Of a stretch of DNA of 64,000 bases, positions 53,581 to 63,227 are shown one piece after another. Numbering within the stretch: the first letter of the stretch is position 1; every line of letters starts with the position of its first letter. The stretch covers positions 1,682,501-1,746,500 of the forward strand of contig NZ_JAVLAT010000001.1 in assembly GCF_032190615.1 (NCBI RefSeq), written 5' to 3'. The position numbers were made by a program, and so were the translations under genes. A model generated the notes under the pieces. It saw only the letters and a program-made list of their open reading frames with translations. It was not told where the DNA came from and made no database searches. The DNA is from Brucella pseudogrignonensis. Lineage in GTDB: Bacteria > Pseudomonadota > Alphaproteobacteria > Rhizobiales > Rhizobiaceae.

Positions 53581-54822
53581 TTGCGGAGCATCTTTCGTCG
53601 TACCGCCCCAGCATTGCTCATTGCCTTATCTCTCCTTGCGGGTTGCGCCAGCCGACCCGATGGCGTTCTTATTCCTATTTCTGAAAGTGTTCCCGGCGCA
53701 TCGAAAGTTGATCTTCTGGTTGCGACGACGCGTAAACCTTCAGACAATCCGGGCCTGCTTTATTCCGGCGAACGCGATCAGGACATTAGTTTGACGGAGA
53801 TCGTCGTCTCGATCCCTCCTGACAAAAATCGCAAAGTTGGCGAAGTGCAGTGGCCCAAGAAGATGCCGCCGAACCCGCTCAAAGAATTTGCGACGGTGGA
53901 AGTGAAGGCGATCAATACCGAAAGCGGCGCGCGGCAATGGCTTAATCACAGTCTGCCGAAATCACGTCGTGTGATGGTTTTCGTGCATGGCTTCAACAAT
54001 ACTTTTGAAGATTCTGTCTATCGCTTTGCGCAGATTGTTCATGATTCCGGTGCCGATGTTGCGCCTGTCATCTTCACATGGCCATCGCGCGGCAGTGTAT
54101 TCGATTACAATTATGACAAGGAAAGCACCAATTACTCGCGCGATGCGCTTGAAACGGTGCTGCGCAAGATTGCCGAAGACCCGCGCGTCAAAGATATTAC
54201 CATCATGGCCCATTCCATGGGCAGCTGGCTGACGGTGGAAGCGCTTCGCCAGATGGCAATCCGTGACAAGCGCGTGGACCGCAAGATCACCGACGTCATT
54301 CTTGCTTCTCCCGATCTCGATGTGGATGTTTTTAACAAGCAGTTCCGTGCGATGGGCAAGGAGCATCCGCGCTTCACGCTCTTCACATCCCGCGATGATC
54401 GTGCGCTTCGTGCTTCGCGCTTTATTTCGGGCAATGTTGACCGTCTTGGTCAGATTGATCCATCAATTGAGCCTTATCGTTCCGAGCTGGAAAAAGCAGG
54501 CATTACCGTTATTGACCTTACGCAGCTTAAAGCGGGTGACAGCCTCAATCACGGTAAATTCGCATCAAGCCCGGAAGTGGTCCAGCTGATTGGCCAACGT
54601 CTTGTAACGGGTCAGACAATTACTGATTCCGATATTGGACTGGGCGAACGTCTTGGCGCTGTGGCGCTTGGTACGGCGCAGGGTGTTGGTTCAGCGGCCT
54701 CGCTTGTGGTCAGTGCGCCGATTGCGGTCTTCGATCCGAACACACGCCGGACCTACAATGAGCAGATCGACCGGTTTGGCAGAACTGTGGGTGGCACAGT
54801 CAGCGGTGCGGTGGGCAACTAA
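53581..54822 (+). CDS. Lipoprotein alpha/beta hydrolase (DUF900 family)
   Basis: 413 residues. Seen: lipoprotein signal with lipobox LLAGC (cysteine about residue 22), a beta-rich region with VDLLVATTRKPSD typical of DUF900 esterases, VMVFVHGFNNTFEDSVYRFA (oxyanion), IFTWPSRGSVFDYNYDKEST, nucleophile elbow IMAHSMGSWLTVEAL, VILASPDLDVDVFNKQF and the DSLNHGKFASS region with a likely catalytic histidine. The start is TTG 53581 with GGGAGAG 7 nt upstream; no in-frame ATG precedes the signal peptide. The C-terminal ~60 residues are glycine/valine rich. Anchored in the periplasm or outer membrane; substrate unknown. Confidence 0.87.
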   Translation: MRSIFRRTAPALLIALSLLAGCASRPDGVLIPISESVPGASKVDLLVATTRKPSDNPGLLYSGERDQDISLTEIVVSIPPDKNRKVGEVQWPKKMPPNPLKEFATVEVKAINTESGARQWLNHSLPKSRRVMVFVHGFNNTFEDSVYRFAQIVHDSGADVAPVIFTWPSRGSVFDYNYDKESTNYSRDALETVLRKIAEDPRVKDITIMAHSMGSWLTVEALRQMAIRDKRVDRKITDVILASPDLDVDVFNKQFRAMGKEHPRFTLFTSRDDRALRASRFISGNVDRLGQIDPSIEPYRSELEKAGITVIDLTQLKAGDSLNHGKFASSPEVVQLIGQRLVTGQTITDSDIGLGERLGAVALGTAQGVGSAASLVVSAPIAVFDPNTRRTYNEQIDRFGRTVGGTVSGAVGN

Positions 54823-54921
54823 ACCCCGAAGCATCGTCTGCATCGGCAAAAGTGCAGTTGTCATCGTTGAGGGAGCGCTGTAAGGCAGAGGTCAAATCTG
54901 GTTGTTGGCAGGGAGACCCTC

Positions 54922-55791
54922 ATGCAGATCGTCCATACGATTGAAGATTTGCGTCAGGCACTGGGCATAGAGCGCAAGAGTGGCAAATCCATCGGCCTCG
55001 TGCCGACCATGGGCTATCTCCACAAAGGGCACCTCGAACTTGTGCGCCGCTCGCGCGATGACAATGACGTCACCGTCGTTTCAATCTTTGTCAATCCGCT
55101 GCAATTTGGCGCCAATGAAGACCTTGATAAATATCCGCGTGATCTTGAGCGTGATGCAAATCTGCTCCGCGACGCGAAGGTCGATTTCGTCTTTGCTCCG
55201 GCCGTATCGGATATGTATCCGCGCCCGATGCAGACGGTTGTCGATGTTCCAACGCTCGGCAATCAGATGGAGGGCGAAGCGCGCCCCGGCCATTTTGCGG
55301 GCGTCGCAACCGTTGTCAGCAAGCTTTTCAACATCGTGGGCTCCGATGCGGCTTATTTTGGCGAAAAGGACTTCCAGCAGCTCGTCATCATTCGCCGCAT
55401 GGTGGATGATATGGCGATCCCGGTTCGAGTCGTTGGTGTTGAGACAGTGCGTGAAGATGACGGGCTCGCCTGTTCATCGCGCAATGTCTATCTGACGCCT
55501 GAGCAGCGTGCTGCAGCCATCATCGTGCCAAGGGCACTTGATGAAGCCGAGCGGCTGTATCGCTCCGGCATTGATGACCCGGAAGCGCTTGAGGCTGCAA
55601 TTCGTGCATTCATAGCGACTGAACCGCTGGCTACACCGGAAGTGGTCGTGCTCCGCGATCCTGCAACATTGGAGCGGCTGCCATCCGTTCAGGGCAGGCC
55701 GGTTCTGGTGGCGCTTTTCGTCAGGCTTGGAACAACACGTCTCCTTGATAATCGTGTCATAGAACCCGCTGCGCAGGAAAAGGCGGCCTGA
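54922..55791 (+). CDS. panC: Pantothenate synthetase
   Basis: ATP-dependent ligase joining pantoate and beta-alanine; cytoplasmic, 289 residues. Seen: [20 protein letters not shown] (HIGH-like ATP site), [40 protein letters not shown] in pieces, [19 protein letters not shown] and the KMSKS-like [23 protein letters not shown] lies 6 nt before ATG. Followed after 1 nt by panB. Confidence 0.97.
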   Translation: MQIVHTIEDLRQALGIERKSGKSIGLVPTMGYLHKGHLELVRRSRDDNDVTVVSIFVNPLQFGANEDLDKYPRDLERDANLLRDAKVDFVFAPAVSDMYPRPMQTVVDVPTLGNQMEGEARPGHFAGVATVVSKLFNIVGSDAAYFGEKDFQQLVIIRRMVDDMAIPVRVVGVETVREDDGLACSSRNVYLTPEQRAAAIIVPRALDEAERLYRSGIDDPEALEAAIRAFIATEPLATPEVVVLRDPATLERLPSVQGRPVLVALFVRLGTTRLLDNRVIEPAAQEKAA

Positions 55792-55792
55792 A

Positions 55793-56620
55793 ATGAGTGT
55801 CCCAGTCAAAGCAAAACGCCTTTCGCCAAAGGCAATTCAGGCGATGAAGGGTGAGCGCCCGATTGTCAGCCTCACGGCTTATACAACGCCGATTGCCCGA
55901 TTGCTCGATCCGCATTGCGATTTGCTTCTGGTCGGCGATTCCGTTGGTATGGTGCTTTATGGCATGGATTCAACGCTTGGCGTGACGCTCGACATGATGA
56001 TTGCGCACGGAAAAGCAGTCATGCGTGGGGCGGGCCATGCCTGTGTGACGGTCGATCTTCCCTTTGGCTCCTATCAGGAATCGAAAGAACAGGCTTTCCG
56101 CAATGCCGCCCGTATCATGCAGGAAACCGGCTGCGACGGCGTGAAGCTTGAAGGCGGCGAGGAAATGGCCGAGACGGTTGAATTCCTCGTCAAGCGTGGC
56201 ATTCCGGTGTTTGGTCATGTCGGCTTGATGCCGCAACAGGTCAATACAGTCGGCGGCTTCCGCTCCCTCGGTCGTGACGATGCTGAAGCCAATCGCATCC
56301 GCCGCGATGCACAGGCCATAGCTGAAGCGGGTGCGTTTGCGCTGGTGATTGAAGGCACGGTCGAGCCACTTGCCCGCGAGATCACGCAAAATTTGGAGAT
56401 TCCAACAATCGGCATTGGCGCGTCGCCTGCCTGTGACGGGCAGATTCTGGTTTCAGATGATATGCTTGGGTTGTTCCAGGATTTTACGCCGCGTTTTGTC
56501 AAACGCTTCACGGCGCTTGCGCCGCAGATTTCGGATTCAGCGCAAGCCTATGCGGAAGAGGTTCGCGCACGCACATTCCCGGGACCAGAACATGTTTTCG
56601 GCGCGAAACCGAAGCAATAA
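55793..56620 (+). CDS. panB: 3-methyl-2-oxobutanoate hydroxymethyltransferase
   Basis: Makes ketopantoate from alpha-ketoisovalerate and methylene-tetrahydrofolate; cytoplasmic decamer, 275 residues. Seen: [40 protein letters not shown], metal-ligand aspartate region [49 protein letters not shown] and [18 protein letters not shown]. Begins 1 nt after the panC stop. panD/panE are not adjacent. Confidence 0.97.
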   Translation: MSVPVKAKRLSPKAIQAMKGERPIVSLTAYTTPIARLLDPHCDLLLVGDSVGMVLYGMDSTLGVTLDMMIAHGKAVMRGAGHACVTVDLPFGSYQESKEQAFRNAARIMQETGCDGVKLEGGEEMAETVEFLVKRGIPVFGHVGLMPQQVNTVGGFRSLGRDDAEANRIRRDAQAIAEAGAFALVIEGTVEPLAREITQNLEIPTIGIGASPACDGQILVSDDMLGLFQDFTPRFVKRFTALAPQISDSAQAYAEEVRARTFPGPEHVFGAKPKQ

Positions 56621-56650
56621 AAAGACCCACTCGCAAGACGAGCAGGTCTT
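56617..56650 (-). terminator. Terminator of the CatB-like gene
   Basis: On the minus strand AAGACC-TG-CTCG / CGAG-TG-GGTCTT hairpin followed by TTTTATTG; in the 36-nt gap between panB and the converging gene. Confidence 0.7.
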
Positions 56651-56656
56651 CAATAT

Positions 56657-57283
56657 TTACGCTGACTGCTGCCAGTAGCGATAAAGTGCTTCTACATCGC
56701 CGCTTGTCAGTATGGGCATTGCGGCTTTCAGCTTATCGTCAGGCCAGTCCCACCACTGCATTTCCAGCAACATGTCGACACTTGCTTCGTCGAAACGTGA
56801 GCGGATCGTGCGGGCAGGGTTGCCACCAACAATCGCATAGGGCTCGACATCACGCGTCACCAGAGCGCGGGTGCCGATAATCGCGCCATGGCCCACTTTG
56901 ACACCGGGCATGATAATGGCTTCCGAACCAATCCAGACATCATTGCCGATAATCGTATCGCCTGCGGGAGCGTAACCATTTGCGCTGCCTTCAAAAATAT
57001 CTACTTCCGACATGAAGAAGAACGGGAAGGTGCTGATCCAGTCGTGACGATGGCCTTGATTGCCTGCCATAATGAACGCGGCACCCGATCCGATTGAGCA
57101 GAAGCTGCCAATGATCAGCTTATCAGCCCCTTCATCGGGCAAAAGAAACCGGGCGCAGTCGTCGAAGCTATGGCCGTGATAATAACCGGAATAATAGCTG
57201 TAGCGTCCAACGATGATGTTTGGATTTGTGACCTGTTTGTCGAGCGTGATGCCCTTGAATGGGCTTTCGAAATAATTTTTCAT
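56657..57283 (-). CDS. CatB-type (xenobiotic) O-acetyltransferase
   Basis: 208-residue left-handed beta-helix acetyltransferase. Seen: [38 protein letters not shown], a histidine in [19 protein letters not shown], the site expected for the catalytic base, and hexapeptide repeats in [20 protein letters not shown] and [20 protein letters not shown] then [14 protein letters not shown]. Length and motifs match chloramphenicol/streptogramin acetyltransferases (CatB/Vat). ATG 57283 is the start used by that family; the frame is open upstream. Chromosomal, no mobile element nearby, so an intrinsic gene whose drug activity is uncertain. Confidence 0.88.
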   Translation of the reverse strand: MKNYFESPFKGITLDKQVTNPNIIVGRYSYYSGYYHGHSFDDCARFLLPDEGADKLIIGSFCSIGSGAAFIMAGNQGHRHDWISTFPFFFMSEVDIFEGSANGYAPAGDTIIGNDVWIGSEAIIMPGVKVGHGAIIGTRALVTRDVEPYAIVGGNPARTIRSRFDEASVDMLLEMQWWDWPDDKLKAAMPILTSGDVEALYRYWQQSA

Positions 57284-57473
57284 AAGAAGACTCACTGCAT
57301 GAGTGCCGATCTGAACGGCGCTGCTCGCTTGCGAATGGCAAAGCGAATCCCACGTAAGCAACAGGCTTGCTTACGCTCATGCTCCTGGTGCTTGATTGCT
57401 CAAATCACTGGAGCGCGATGCAGGGGGTACTCGAACATTTTATCATGGTCTGAGCATAAGGCTAAATGTGGGA

Positions 57474-57502
57474 AAAATAAAGGGAGGCATGAGCCTCCCT
57501 TT
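57474..57502 (-). terminator. Intrinsic terminator of fpr
   Basis: Minus strand AAAGGGAGGC / GCCTCCCTTT with ATGA-type loop, then TATTTTT; 22 nt after the fpr stop. Confidence 0.87.
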
Positions 57503-57523
57503 CATAGACGTATAGATCAGCGC

Positions 57524-58300
57524 TTACTTTTCGACGAAAGCCTTTTCGATGACGAAGTGACCGGCTTCGCTCTGGCTGCCTTCTTCGAGGCCAAGGCCTT
57601 CCAGAATGACGCGCATGTCGGCCAGCATTTCCGGGCTACCACAAAGCATCATGCGGTCGTCCTGTTCGGAGAATTTGGGCAGACCCAGATCTTCAAAAAT
57701 CTTGCCGGAGGTGATGAGATCGGTGAGGCGACCCTTGTTGCGGAAGTCTTCACGCGTCACGGTTGGATAATAAATCAGCTTCTCGCGCACCATCTCACCA
57801 AGGAACTCGTCTTCTGGCAGTTCCTTGGTGATGAGATCGGCATAGGCCAGCTCGTTCACTTCGCGAACGCCATGCACAAGGATGATTTTCTTGTAGCGCT
57901 CATAGGCTTCAAGATCGCGGATGATCGACAGGAACGGCGCAAGGCCGGTGCCAGTCGAAAGCAGCCACAGATTATCGCCCGGAATGAGATTATCATAAAG
58001 CAGCGTGCCGACCGGCTTTTTACCCACGATCAGCTTGTCGCCTTCTTTGAGGTGCTGAAGACGCGAAGTCAAAGGACCGTCCTGCACCTTGATTGAGAAA
58101 AATTCGAGCTGTTCATCATAGATGCTCGAAGCAATTGAATAGGCGCGGAGCAGCGGTTTGCCGTTGACTTCAAGACCAATCATGATGAACTGGCCGCTCT
58201 GGAAGCGCAGGCCCTGATCGCGTGTGGTGCGGAAGGAAAACAGTCTGTCGGTCCAGTGGTGAACGTCAAGAACGGTTTCCTGATAAAAATTGCTGCTCAT
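57524..58300 (-). CDS. fpr: Ferredoxin/flavodoxin-NADP+ reductase
   Basis: FAD enzyme moving electrons between NADPH and ferredoxin or flavodoxin, used in oxidative-stress defence and Fe-S metabolism; 258 residues. Seen: MSSNFYQETVLDVHHWTDRL, FAD motif LLRAYSIASSIYDEQLEFFS, LQHLKEGDKLIVGKKPVGTL, NADP site LLSTGTGLAPFLSIIRDLEA, VHGVREVNELAY, and MMLCGSPEMLADMRVILEGL. It ends VEK, as bacterial-type FPRs of alphaproteobacteria do. ATG 58300 fits the family length; an in-frame extension to 58342 is not needed. Monocistronic. Confidence 0.94.
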   Translation of the reverse strand: MSSNFYQETVLDVHHWTDRLFSFRTTRDQGLRFQSGQFIMIGLEVNGKPLLRAYSIASSIYDEQLEFFSIKVQDGPLTSRLQHLKEGDKLIVGKKPVGTLLYDNLIPGDNLWLLSTGTGLAPFLSIIRDLEAYERYKKIILVHGVREVNELAYADLITKELPEDEFLGEMVREKLIYYPTVTREDFRNKGRLTDLITSGKIFEDLGLPKFSEQDDRMMLCGSPEMLADMRVILEGLGLEEGSQSEAGHFVIEKAFVEK

Positions 58301-58621
58301 GTCGGAACTGTCTCTGTTTCGCTTTTCACGGTGTCCGCTCAAAACAAGCGAACTTCATTTATCGCAATCATGGGGGATCGCGTCTGGCTGCCTTCAGGGT
58401 GGCTTCCGCGGCTCGTGACTGGCTGGACTTTCGGCAAGATCACGTCAAGCCCGGCCAACGATTACGGAAATCGGAATAATCCTTATGCGCCGGTACATCA
58501 AGGGCTAATCAAGCTTTACTGGCTGCGCAATTAAATCGAATTTAAATGCAGCCTCAAGAAACTGCATTCTAATCGAAGTGGTTTGCGGAGCATGTTATGC
58601 CCCGCGAACCGTTTTCAGGTT
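58301..58621. other. Intergenic region between fpr and an MFS gene
   Basis: A 54-codon frame from 58370 has no ribosome-binding site and is not accepted. A long imperfect hairpin GGTT-GCGG-GCAT / ATGC-CCGC-AACC lies at 58580-58610, 12 nt after the MFS stop; it may end that transcript although T residues are few. Confidence 0.4.
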
Positions 58622-60055
58622 TCAGCGTGAACTGCGCACCAGTGCAATTGCCGAAAGCAGCGCAATGCCTGACATGATGGCAAATCCACTGAACAGCCAG
58701 AGCGCTGCATTGGCGGTGCCTGCAACCCCGCCGGGATTGCTCAGTCCTGCGAGATTGGCCACCATGCCAGCAAGGGCTGCACCCATGGCCGTTGTGAACA
58801 GCTGCACCGTCGTCAGCGATGCCGAGGCCAAATTCTGGTCTGCCGCATCGGCGCGTTTGAATATCCGGGTGAGAAGATGTGGCCAAGTCATGCCGACACC
58901 AAAACCCACGATGATCATGGCAAGGCAAATCGGCAGCAGACTGGTCCAATTCCCCTCACTGCCCGGAGGAACGAGGGCCGCAAGCGTGATCATGCCGAGA
59001 ATGCCCATAATGGGCGCTGCGAGGATGACGCGGTTCACGCTTTTGCCTGTCACACCGGATGAGCCGATGGAGCCAAGCGTCCAGCTTCCGCCCATCAGTG
59101 CCGCAAGATAGCCAGCAATCAACGGTGACTGGTTATGCAGAACCTGAAAGAAAAGCGGCACGAACACTTCAGAGCTCGTGACCGAACCACCCAGAAATCC
59201 CATGGTGAGATAAAGTGCGCCAAGACGGCTCAGGCTGAATGTGCCTTTCGGCAGAATGCGTTTTGTGGATCGGTGTTCGACGAAGACAAGCAACATCAGC
59301 ACAGCCAATGCGATGACAACGCCTGCCACGTTCCAGAACGCACTTGGTGAGATACTAGCAGCCGAGATGATCAGCACCGCCATGGTCAGCAAAATGAGCT
59401 GCGGCCATGCCAGCCGGTCTTTGTTTTCGGTATTGCTGATCTGCTTGGGCAAAACAATCATTGCCATCACAGCGAAGATCGCAATCACTGGCACCAGCGA
59501 CCAGAAGGCGGCGCGCCATTGGCCGAGTTCGGCGAAAATGCCGCCAACGGCAGGGCCTACCAGTGTTGCCACGCCCCACATGCCGGAAACAAGCGCGATG
59601 GCACGTGGCCACAGCCTTTCGCTGAAAACGATGCGGATCATCGCATAAGACAGCGCCAGCAACATACCGCCGCCAAGCCCCTGCACGACGCGACCGCCGA
59701 GCATGGCAGGCATGGAAGGCGCAAAGCCACAGGCGAGAGTGCCAATGGCAAAGATAATCGCTGCCACCAGATAAGCATTGCGCGGTGCAGCTTGCGATAG
59801 AAGTTTCGGCACAAGCGCCGAGCCAAGAATAGACGCGGTCACGAACAGCGCCGTGTTCCAGGCGTAATAATCCATGCCGCCAATATCGGCGACCACGGTT
59901 GGCAATATGGTTGTGGCAATGAAAACATTGATGGCGTGGAGTGCTACGCCGCCCACGAGCGTCAGCGAACGGATCGCGTTTTCGCCCGCAAACAATTCTC
60001 CCCAGCCTGCGGTAGCCCCTGCTGTTACAGTGGCGGCTGGATTTTCGGTCTGCAT
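58622..60055 (-). CDS. MFS transporter (DHA2-like)
   Basis: 477-residue major-facilitator protein with about 12-14 hydrophobic helices. Seen: TM1 SLTLVGGVALHAINVFIATT, motif C-like region LGGRVVQGLGGGMLLALSYA, IALVSGMWGVATLVGPAVGG (the GxxxGPxxGG of drug/H+ antiporters), IVGFGVGMTWPHLLTRIF and a final helix ALWLFSGFAIMSGIALLSAI. ATG 60055 with GGGAAAG upstream; the frame extends to 60112. Probably exports drugs or metabolites by proton antiport; substrate unknown. Divergent from the spermidine genes. Confidence 0.88.
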   Translation of the reverse strand: MQTENPAATVTAGATAGWGELFAGENAIRSLTLVGGVALHAINVFIATTILPTVVADIGGMDYYAWNTALFVTASILGSALVPKLLSQAAPRNAYLVAAIIFAIGTLACGFAPSMPAMLGGRVVQGLGGGMLLALSYAMIRIVFSERLWPRAIALVSGMWGVATLVGPAVGGIFAELGQWRAAFWSLVPVIAIFAVMAMIVLPKQISNTENKDRLAWPQLILLTMAVLIISAASISPSAFWNVAGVVIALAVLMLLVFVEHRSTKRILPKGTFSLSRLGALYLTMGFLGGSVTSSEVFVPLFFQVLHNQSPLIAGYLAALMGGSWTLGSIGSSGVTGKSVNRVILAAPIMGILGMITLAALVPPGSEGNWTSLLPICLAMIIVGFGVGMTWPHLLTRIFKRADAADQNLASASLTTVQLFTTAMGAALAGMVANLAGLSNPGGVAGTANAALWLFSGFAIMSGIALLSAIALVRSSR

Positions 60056-60407
60056 TTCTTTCCCTGGTCCTATCCCGCATTTCAGAGACGGGTTGATGCC
60101 CGTTGTCCGCACGCGTGTGCGGGTCTTATAAATCGGATTTTTAATCTTCGGAATGGGGGTGGAAGTAAAACAGCATGAATAAAAATCAAAAGGGGTTCAA
60201 TTTTAAATGAAAAGCCCTATATCAAGCGTTGAAATATACCATCCGCCGCTGCGTTGGAGATTTTTTCTCAAAACGTCTGCGGCGGATTTGTGTTTCTGTC
60301 ACAAGGTTCCTATAAGCCTGTGATTGTGAGGGCTAGATATAGCCGGATAACGTGCCCGCCAGTCAGCTGGACAGGCCACACTCCCCAATTGATGACGCGG
60401 AACGACC
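60056..60407 (+). other. Structured leader/promoter region before the carboxynorspermidine decarboxylase gene
   Basis: Inverted repeat ATCCGCCGC (60241-60249) / GCGGCGGAT (60279-60287), 9 perfect bp with a 29-nt loop; then hairpins GGCTA-GATA-TAGCC (60331-60344) and CCAG-TCAG-CTGG (60359-60370), 38 nt before ATG. No gene visible. Might be a regulatory RNA leader, not matched to any class I know. Confidence 0.45.
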
Positions 60408-61505
60408 ATGATCCAGACGCCTTACTATCTGATCGACAAGACCAAGCTTAAAAGCAACATGGAAAAAGTTGCTTATGTGCGCGAGAAATCCGGCGCAAAA
60501 GCTCTGCTGGCGCTGAAATGCTTTGCCACATGGTCGGTGTTTGATCTGATGAGCGAATATATGGACGGCACCACCTCGTCCTCGCTCAATGAAGTGCGTC
60601 TTGGCCATGAGCGTTTTGGTGGCGAAACCCATGCCTATAGCGTGGCCTATGCGGATCATGAGATCGACGAAGTTGTCAGTCATGCCGATAAAATTATCTT
60701 TAATTCGATCAGCCAGTTTGAGCGCTTTGCCGATAAGGCTGCTCATATCAAGCGCGGCCTGCGTCTTAATCCGGGCATTTCGTCTTCGAGTTTTGATCTT
60801 GCCGATCCGGCGCGCCCTTTCAGCCGCCTTGGCGAATGGGATGTGGCGAAGGTCGAAAAGGTGATGGATCGTGTCACCGGTTTCATGATTCATAACAATT
60901 GCGAAAATTCCGATTTCGGTCTTTTCGACAAAATGCTGACTGATATTGAAGAAAAGTTCGGCTCGCTTCTTCATCGGGTTGAATGGGTGAGCCTTGGCGG
61001 CGGCATCCATTTCACCGGCGACGATTATCCGGTCGATGATTTTTGCGCGCGTCTGAAAGCGTTCTCGGAAACATTTGGCGTGCAGGTCTATCTGGAGCCG
61101 GGTGAAGCCTCGATCACCAAGACCACGACGCTGGAAGTAACGGTTCTCGATACGCTTTATAATGGCAAGAACCTTGCCGTCGTCGATAGCTCAATTGAAG
61201 CGCATATGCTTGATCTGCTGATCTACCGCGAAAAGGCGAAGATGGCGCCGAACAATGGCGAGCACAGCTATATGATCTGCGGTAAATCCTGCCTTGCGGG
61301 TGATATTTTTGGCGAATTCAATTTCGACAAGCCGTTGGCTATTGGCGACCGTCTCTCCTTTGAAGATGCGGCCGGTTATACCATGGTTAAAAAGAACTGG
61401 TTTAATGGCGTGAAAATGCCAGCCATTGCCGTGCGTGAACTCGACGGCACGGTCAAGATTGTCCGCGAATTTGATTATGCGGATTTTGAAGCGGCTCTTT
61501 CCTGA
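60408..61505 (+). CDS. nspC: Carboxynorspermidine/carboxyspermidine decarboxylase
   Basis: PLP decarboxylase, 365 residues, that turns carboxyspermidine into spermidine (fold-type III alanine-racemase/DABA-decarboxylase family). Seen: MIQTPYYLIDKTKLKSNMEK, PLP lysine in ALLALKCFATWSVF (about residue 39-41), SSSLNEVRLGHERFGGETHA, RLNPGISSSSFD, WVSLGGGIHFTGDDYPVDDF and VYLEPGEASITKTTTLEVTV, and the catalytic-cysteine region CGKSCLAGDIFGEFNF. It precedes the synthase gene by 74 nt. In Rhizobiales this pathway replaces SpeE/SpeD for spermidine. Confidence 0.93.
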   Translation: MIQTPYYLIDKTKLKSNMEKVAYVREKSGAKALLALKCFATWSVFDLMSEYMDGTTSSSLNEVRLGHERFGGETHAYSVAYADHEIDEVVSHADKIIFNSISQFERFADKAAHIKRGLRLNPGISSSSFDLADPARPFSRLGEWDVAKVEKVMDRVTGFMIHNNCENSDFGLFDKMLTDIEEKFGSLLHRVEWVSLGGGIHFTGDDYPVDDFCARLKAFSETFGVQVYLEPGEASITKTTTLEVTVLDTLYNGKNLAVVDSSIEAHMLDLLIYREKAKMAPNNGEHSYMICGKSCLAGDIFGEFNFDKPLAIGDRLSFEDAAGYTMVKKNWFNGVKMPAIAVRELDGTVKIVREFDYADFEAALS

Positions 61506-61579
61506 GAAAGAGTTGGCCTGAACTGAAGTGAAAACATGAAAATGCGGGAAACCGCTGGAAGAGGAAGCATCGACAGAAA

Positions 61580-62821
61580 ATGAAGAAGAACATTCTCATC
61601 ATCGGCGCCGGGGGCGTGGCACAGGTTGTTGCACATAAATGTGCGCAAAACTCTGACATTTTGGGCGATATCCATATTGCGTCCCGCACGGTTGAGAAAT
61701 GCCGCAAGATTATCGATAGCGTGCATGAAAAGAAGAGCCTCAAGACCGAGGTGAAACTGGAAGCGCATGCGCTGAACGCGATGGATATTGAAGCCACCAA
61801 GGCTTTGATTGAGAAGACCGGCGTTCAGATCGTCATCAATGTCGGCTCGGCCTTCCTCAATATGTCGGTCCTCCGCGCTTGTATCGATACGGGCGTGGCT
61901 TACATGGACACCGCCATCCATGAAGATCCAAAGAAGATTTGCGAAACCCCACCGTGGTACGGCAATTACGAATGGAAGCACCTCAAGGAATGTGAAGAGA
62001 AGGGCATCACTGCCATTCTTGGCATTGGCTTTGATCCGGGCGTGGTCAATGCCTATGCGCGTTTGGCGGCTGACGACTATCTCGATGAAGTCAAATCCAT
62101 CGACATCGTTGACATCAATGCCGGTTCGCATGGCCGCTGGTTCTCGACCAATTTCGACCCGGAAATCAACTTCCGCGAATTCACCGGCACGGTCTATTCG
62201 TGGCAGGGTGGTCAGTGGCAGTCGAACAAGATGTTTGAAGTTGGCCAGACGTTCGATCTGCCAGTCGTCGGCCCAAGCAAGGCCTACATGACTGGCCATG
62301 ATGAAGTGCATTCGCTGTCCAAGAACTACCCGAACGCCGATGTGCGTTTCTGGATGGGCTTTGGCGATCACTATATCAACGTCTTCACAGTGCTGAACAA
62401 TCTGGGCCTTCTGTCCGAACAGCCGGTCAAGACCGCTGAAGGTCTGGAAGTCGTGCCGCTCAAGGTGGTCAAGGCTGTGCTGCCTGATCCATCGTCGCTG
62501 GCGCCGGATTACACTGGCAAGACCTGCATTGGCGATTTTGTTAAAGGTACCAAGGACGGTAAAGAGAAGGAAGTCTTCATCTATAACGTTGCCGACCACA
62601 AAGACGCCTATAACGAAGTGGGTAGCCAAGGCATTTCCTACACCGCTGGTGTGCCGCCCGTTGCAGCCGCAATCCTGATCGCTTCGGGCGAATGGGACGT
62701 GAAGAAGATGGTCAATGTGGAAGAGCTCAATCCAAAGCCTTTTCTCCACATCCTGAACCAGATCGGCTTGCCATCGCGCATCAAAGACGAAGACGGCGAC
62801 CGCGCACTCGACTTCGCGTAA
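61580..62821 (+). CDS. Carboxynorspermidine/carboxyspermidine synthase
   Basis: NAD(P)H-dependent reductase of the saccharopine-dehydrogenase family, 413 residues, joining putrescine (or diaminopropane) with aspartate semialdehyde. Seen: Rossmann motif NILIIGAGGVAQVVAHKCAQ, VQIVINVGSAFLNMSVLRAC, GVAYMDTAIHEDPK, ILGIGFDPGVVNAYARLAAD, and GQTFDLPVVGPSKAYMTGHD. GAGGAAG lies about 10 nt before ATG. Same operon as nspC; together they make spermidine from putrescine in two steps. Terminator follows. Confidence 0.93.
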   Translation: MKKNILIIGAGGVAQVVAHKCAQNSDILGDIHIASRTVEKCRKIIDSVHEKKSLKTEVKLEAHALNAMDIEATKALIEKTGVQIVINVGSAFLNMSVLRACIDTGVAYMDTAIHEDPKKICETPPWYGNYEWKHLKECEEKGITAILGIGFDPGVVNAYARLAADDYLDEVKSIDIVDINAGSHGRWFSTNFDPEINFREFTGTVYSWQGGQWQSNKMFEVGQTFDLPVVGPSKAYMTGHDEVHSLSKNYPNADVRFWMGFGDHYINVFTVLNNLGLLSEQPVKTAEGLEVVPLKVVKAVLPDPSSLAPDYTGKTCIGDFVKGTKDGKEKEVFIYNVADHKDAYNEVGSQGISYTAGVPPVAAAILIASGEWDVKKMVNVEELNPKPFLHILNQIGLPSRIKDEDGDRALDFA

Positions 62822-62842
62822 ACCTTATTTGAAGCCATATAT

Positions 62843-62882
62843 AACCCCCGCTCAAGGCCATGGCTTCGGGCGGGGTTTTTAT
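62843..62882 (+). terminator. Intrinsic terminator of the spermidine operon
   Basis: AACCCCCGC / GCGGGGTT hairpin with an internal GCC-ATG-GC loop and TTTTT. Confidence 0.85.
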
Positions 62883-63227
62883 TTCTAACTCTGTCAGCAG
62901 AAGAGAAATTAGCTTTCAAGATGTGTTGCTTCTTCATGCAACTCTGCTATCCATTGTGCTCCAATTTTGTGCAAATCGATGCGCAGCCCGCCTGGCTCCG
63001 GATCAGCCTCTGGAACATACACAACGTTCCCATCAGAGGCTGAAAAAACCGAAAAGTGGGAGCAGAGTCGCAATAGCGATGAAAGCTCTTAGCCGGCATG
63101 GGGCGATCGATATTCGTATCACGATGCTAAATTCCTCAGATTGACATGGTCTCTGACGTCATGGCGCGTGTTTCAGCTATGGAGTGTCCGGTGGATCGTC
63201 AGCCCCGGACAGTTCGGGGAGGGACTT
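62883..63227. other. Intergenic region before the NorM-type MATE gene
   Basis: No supported gene; a 94-codon frame from 62860 overlaps the terminator and has no start signal. It contains a hairpin CAGCCTCTG (63004-63012) / CAGAGGCTG (63034-63042) with inner GAAC / GTTC, followed by AAAAAACCGAAAAGTGGGAG (63043-63062), a trace of the dispersed repeat core. Confidence 0.45.

Noticed and set aside
58370..58534. 54-codon frame between fpr and the MFS gene
   Set aside because: No ribosome-binding site and no family features; could be a degraded fragment but cannot be shown.
62860..63144. 94-codon frame after the spermidine operon
   Set aside because: Begins inside the terminator hairpin and has no start signal.
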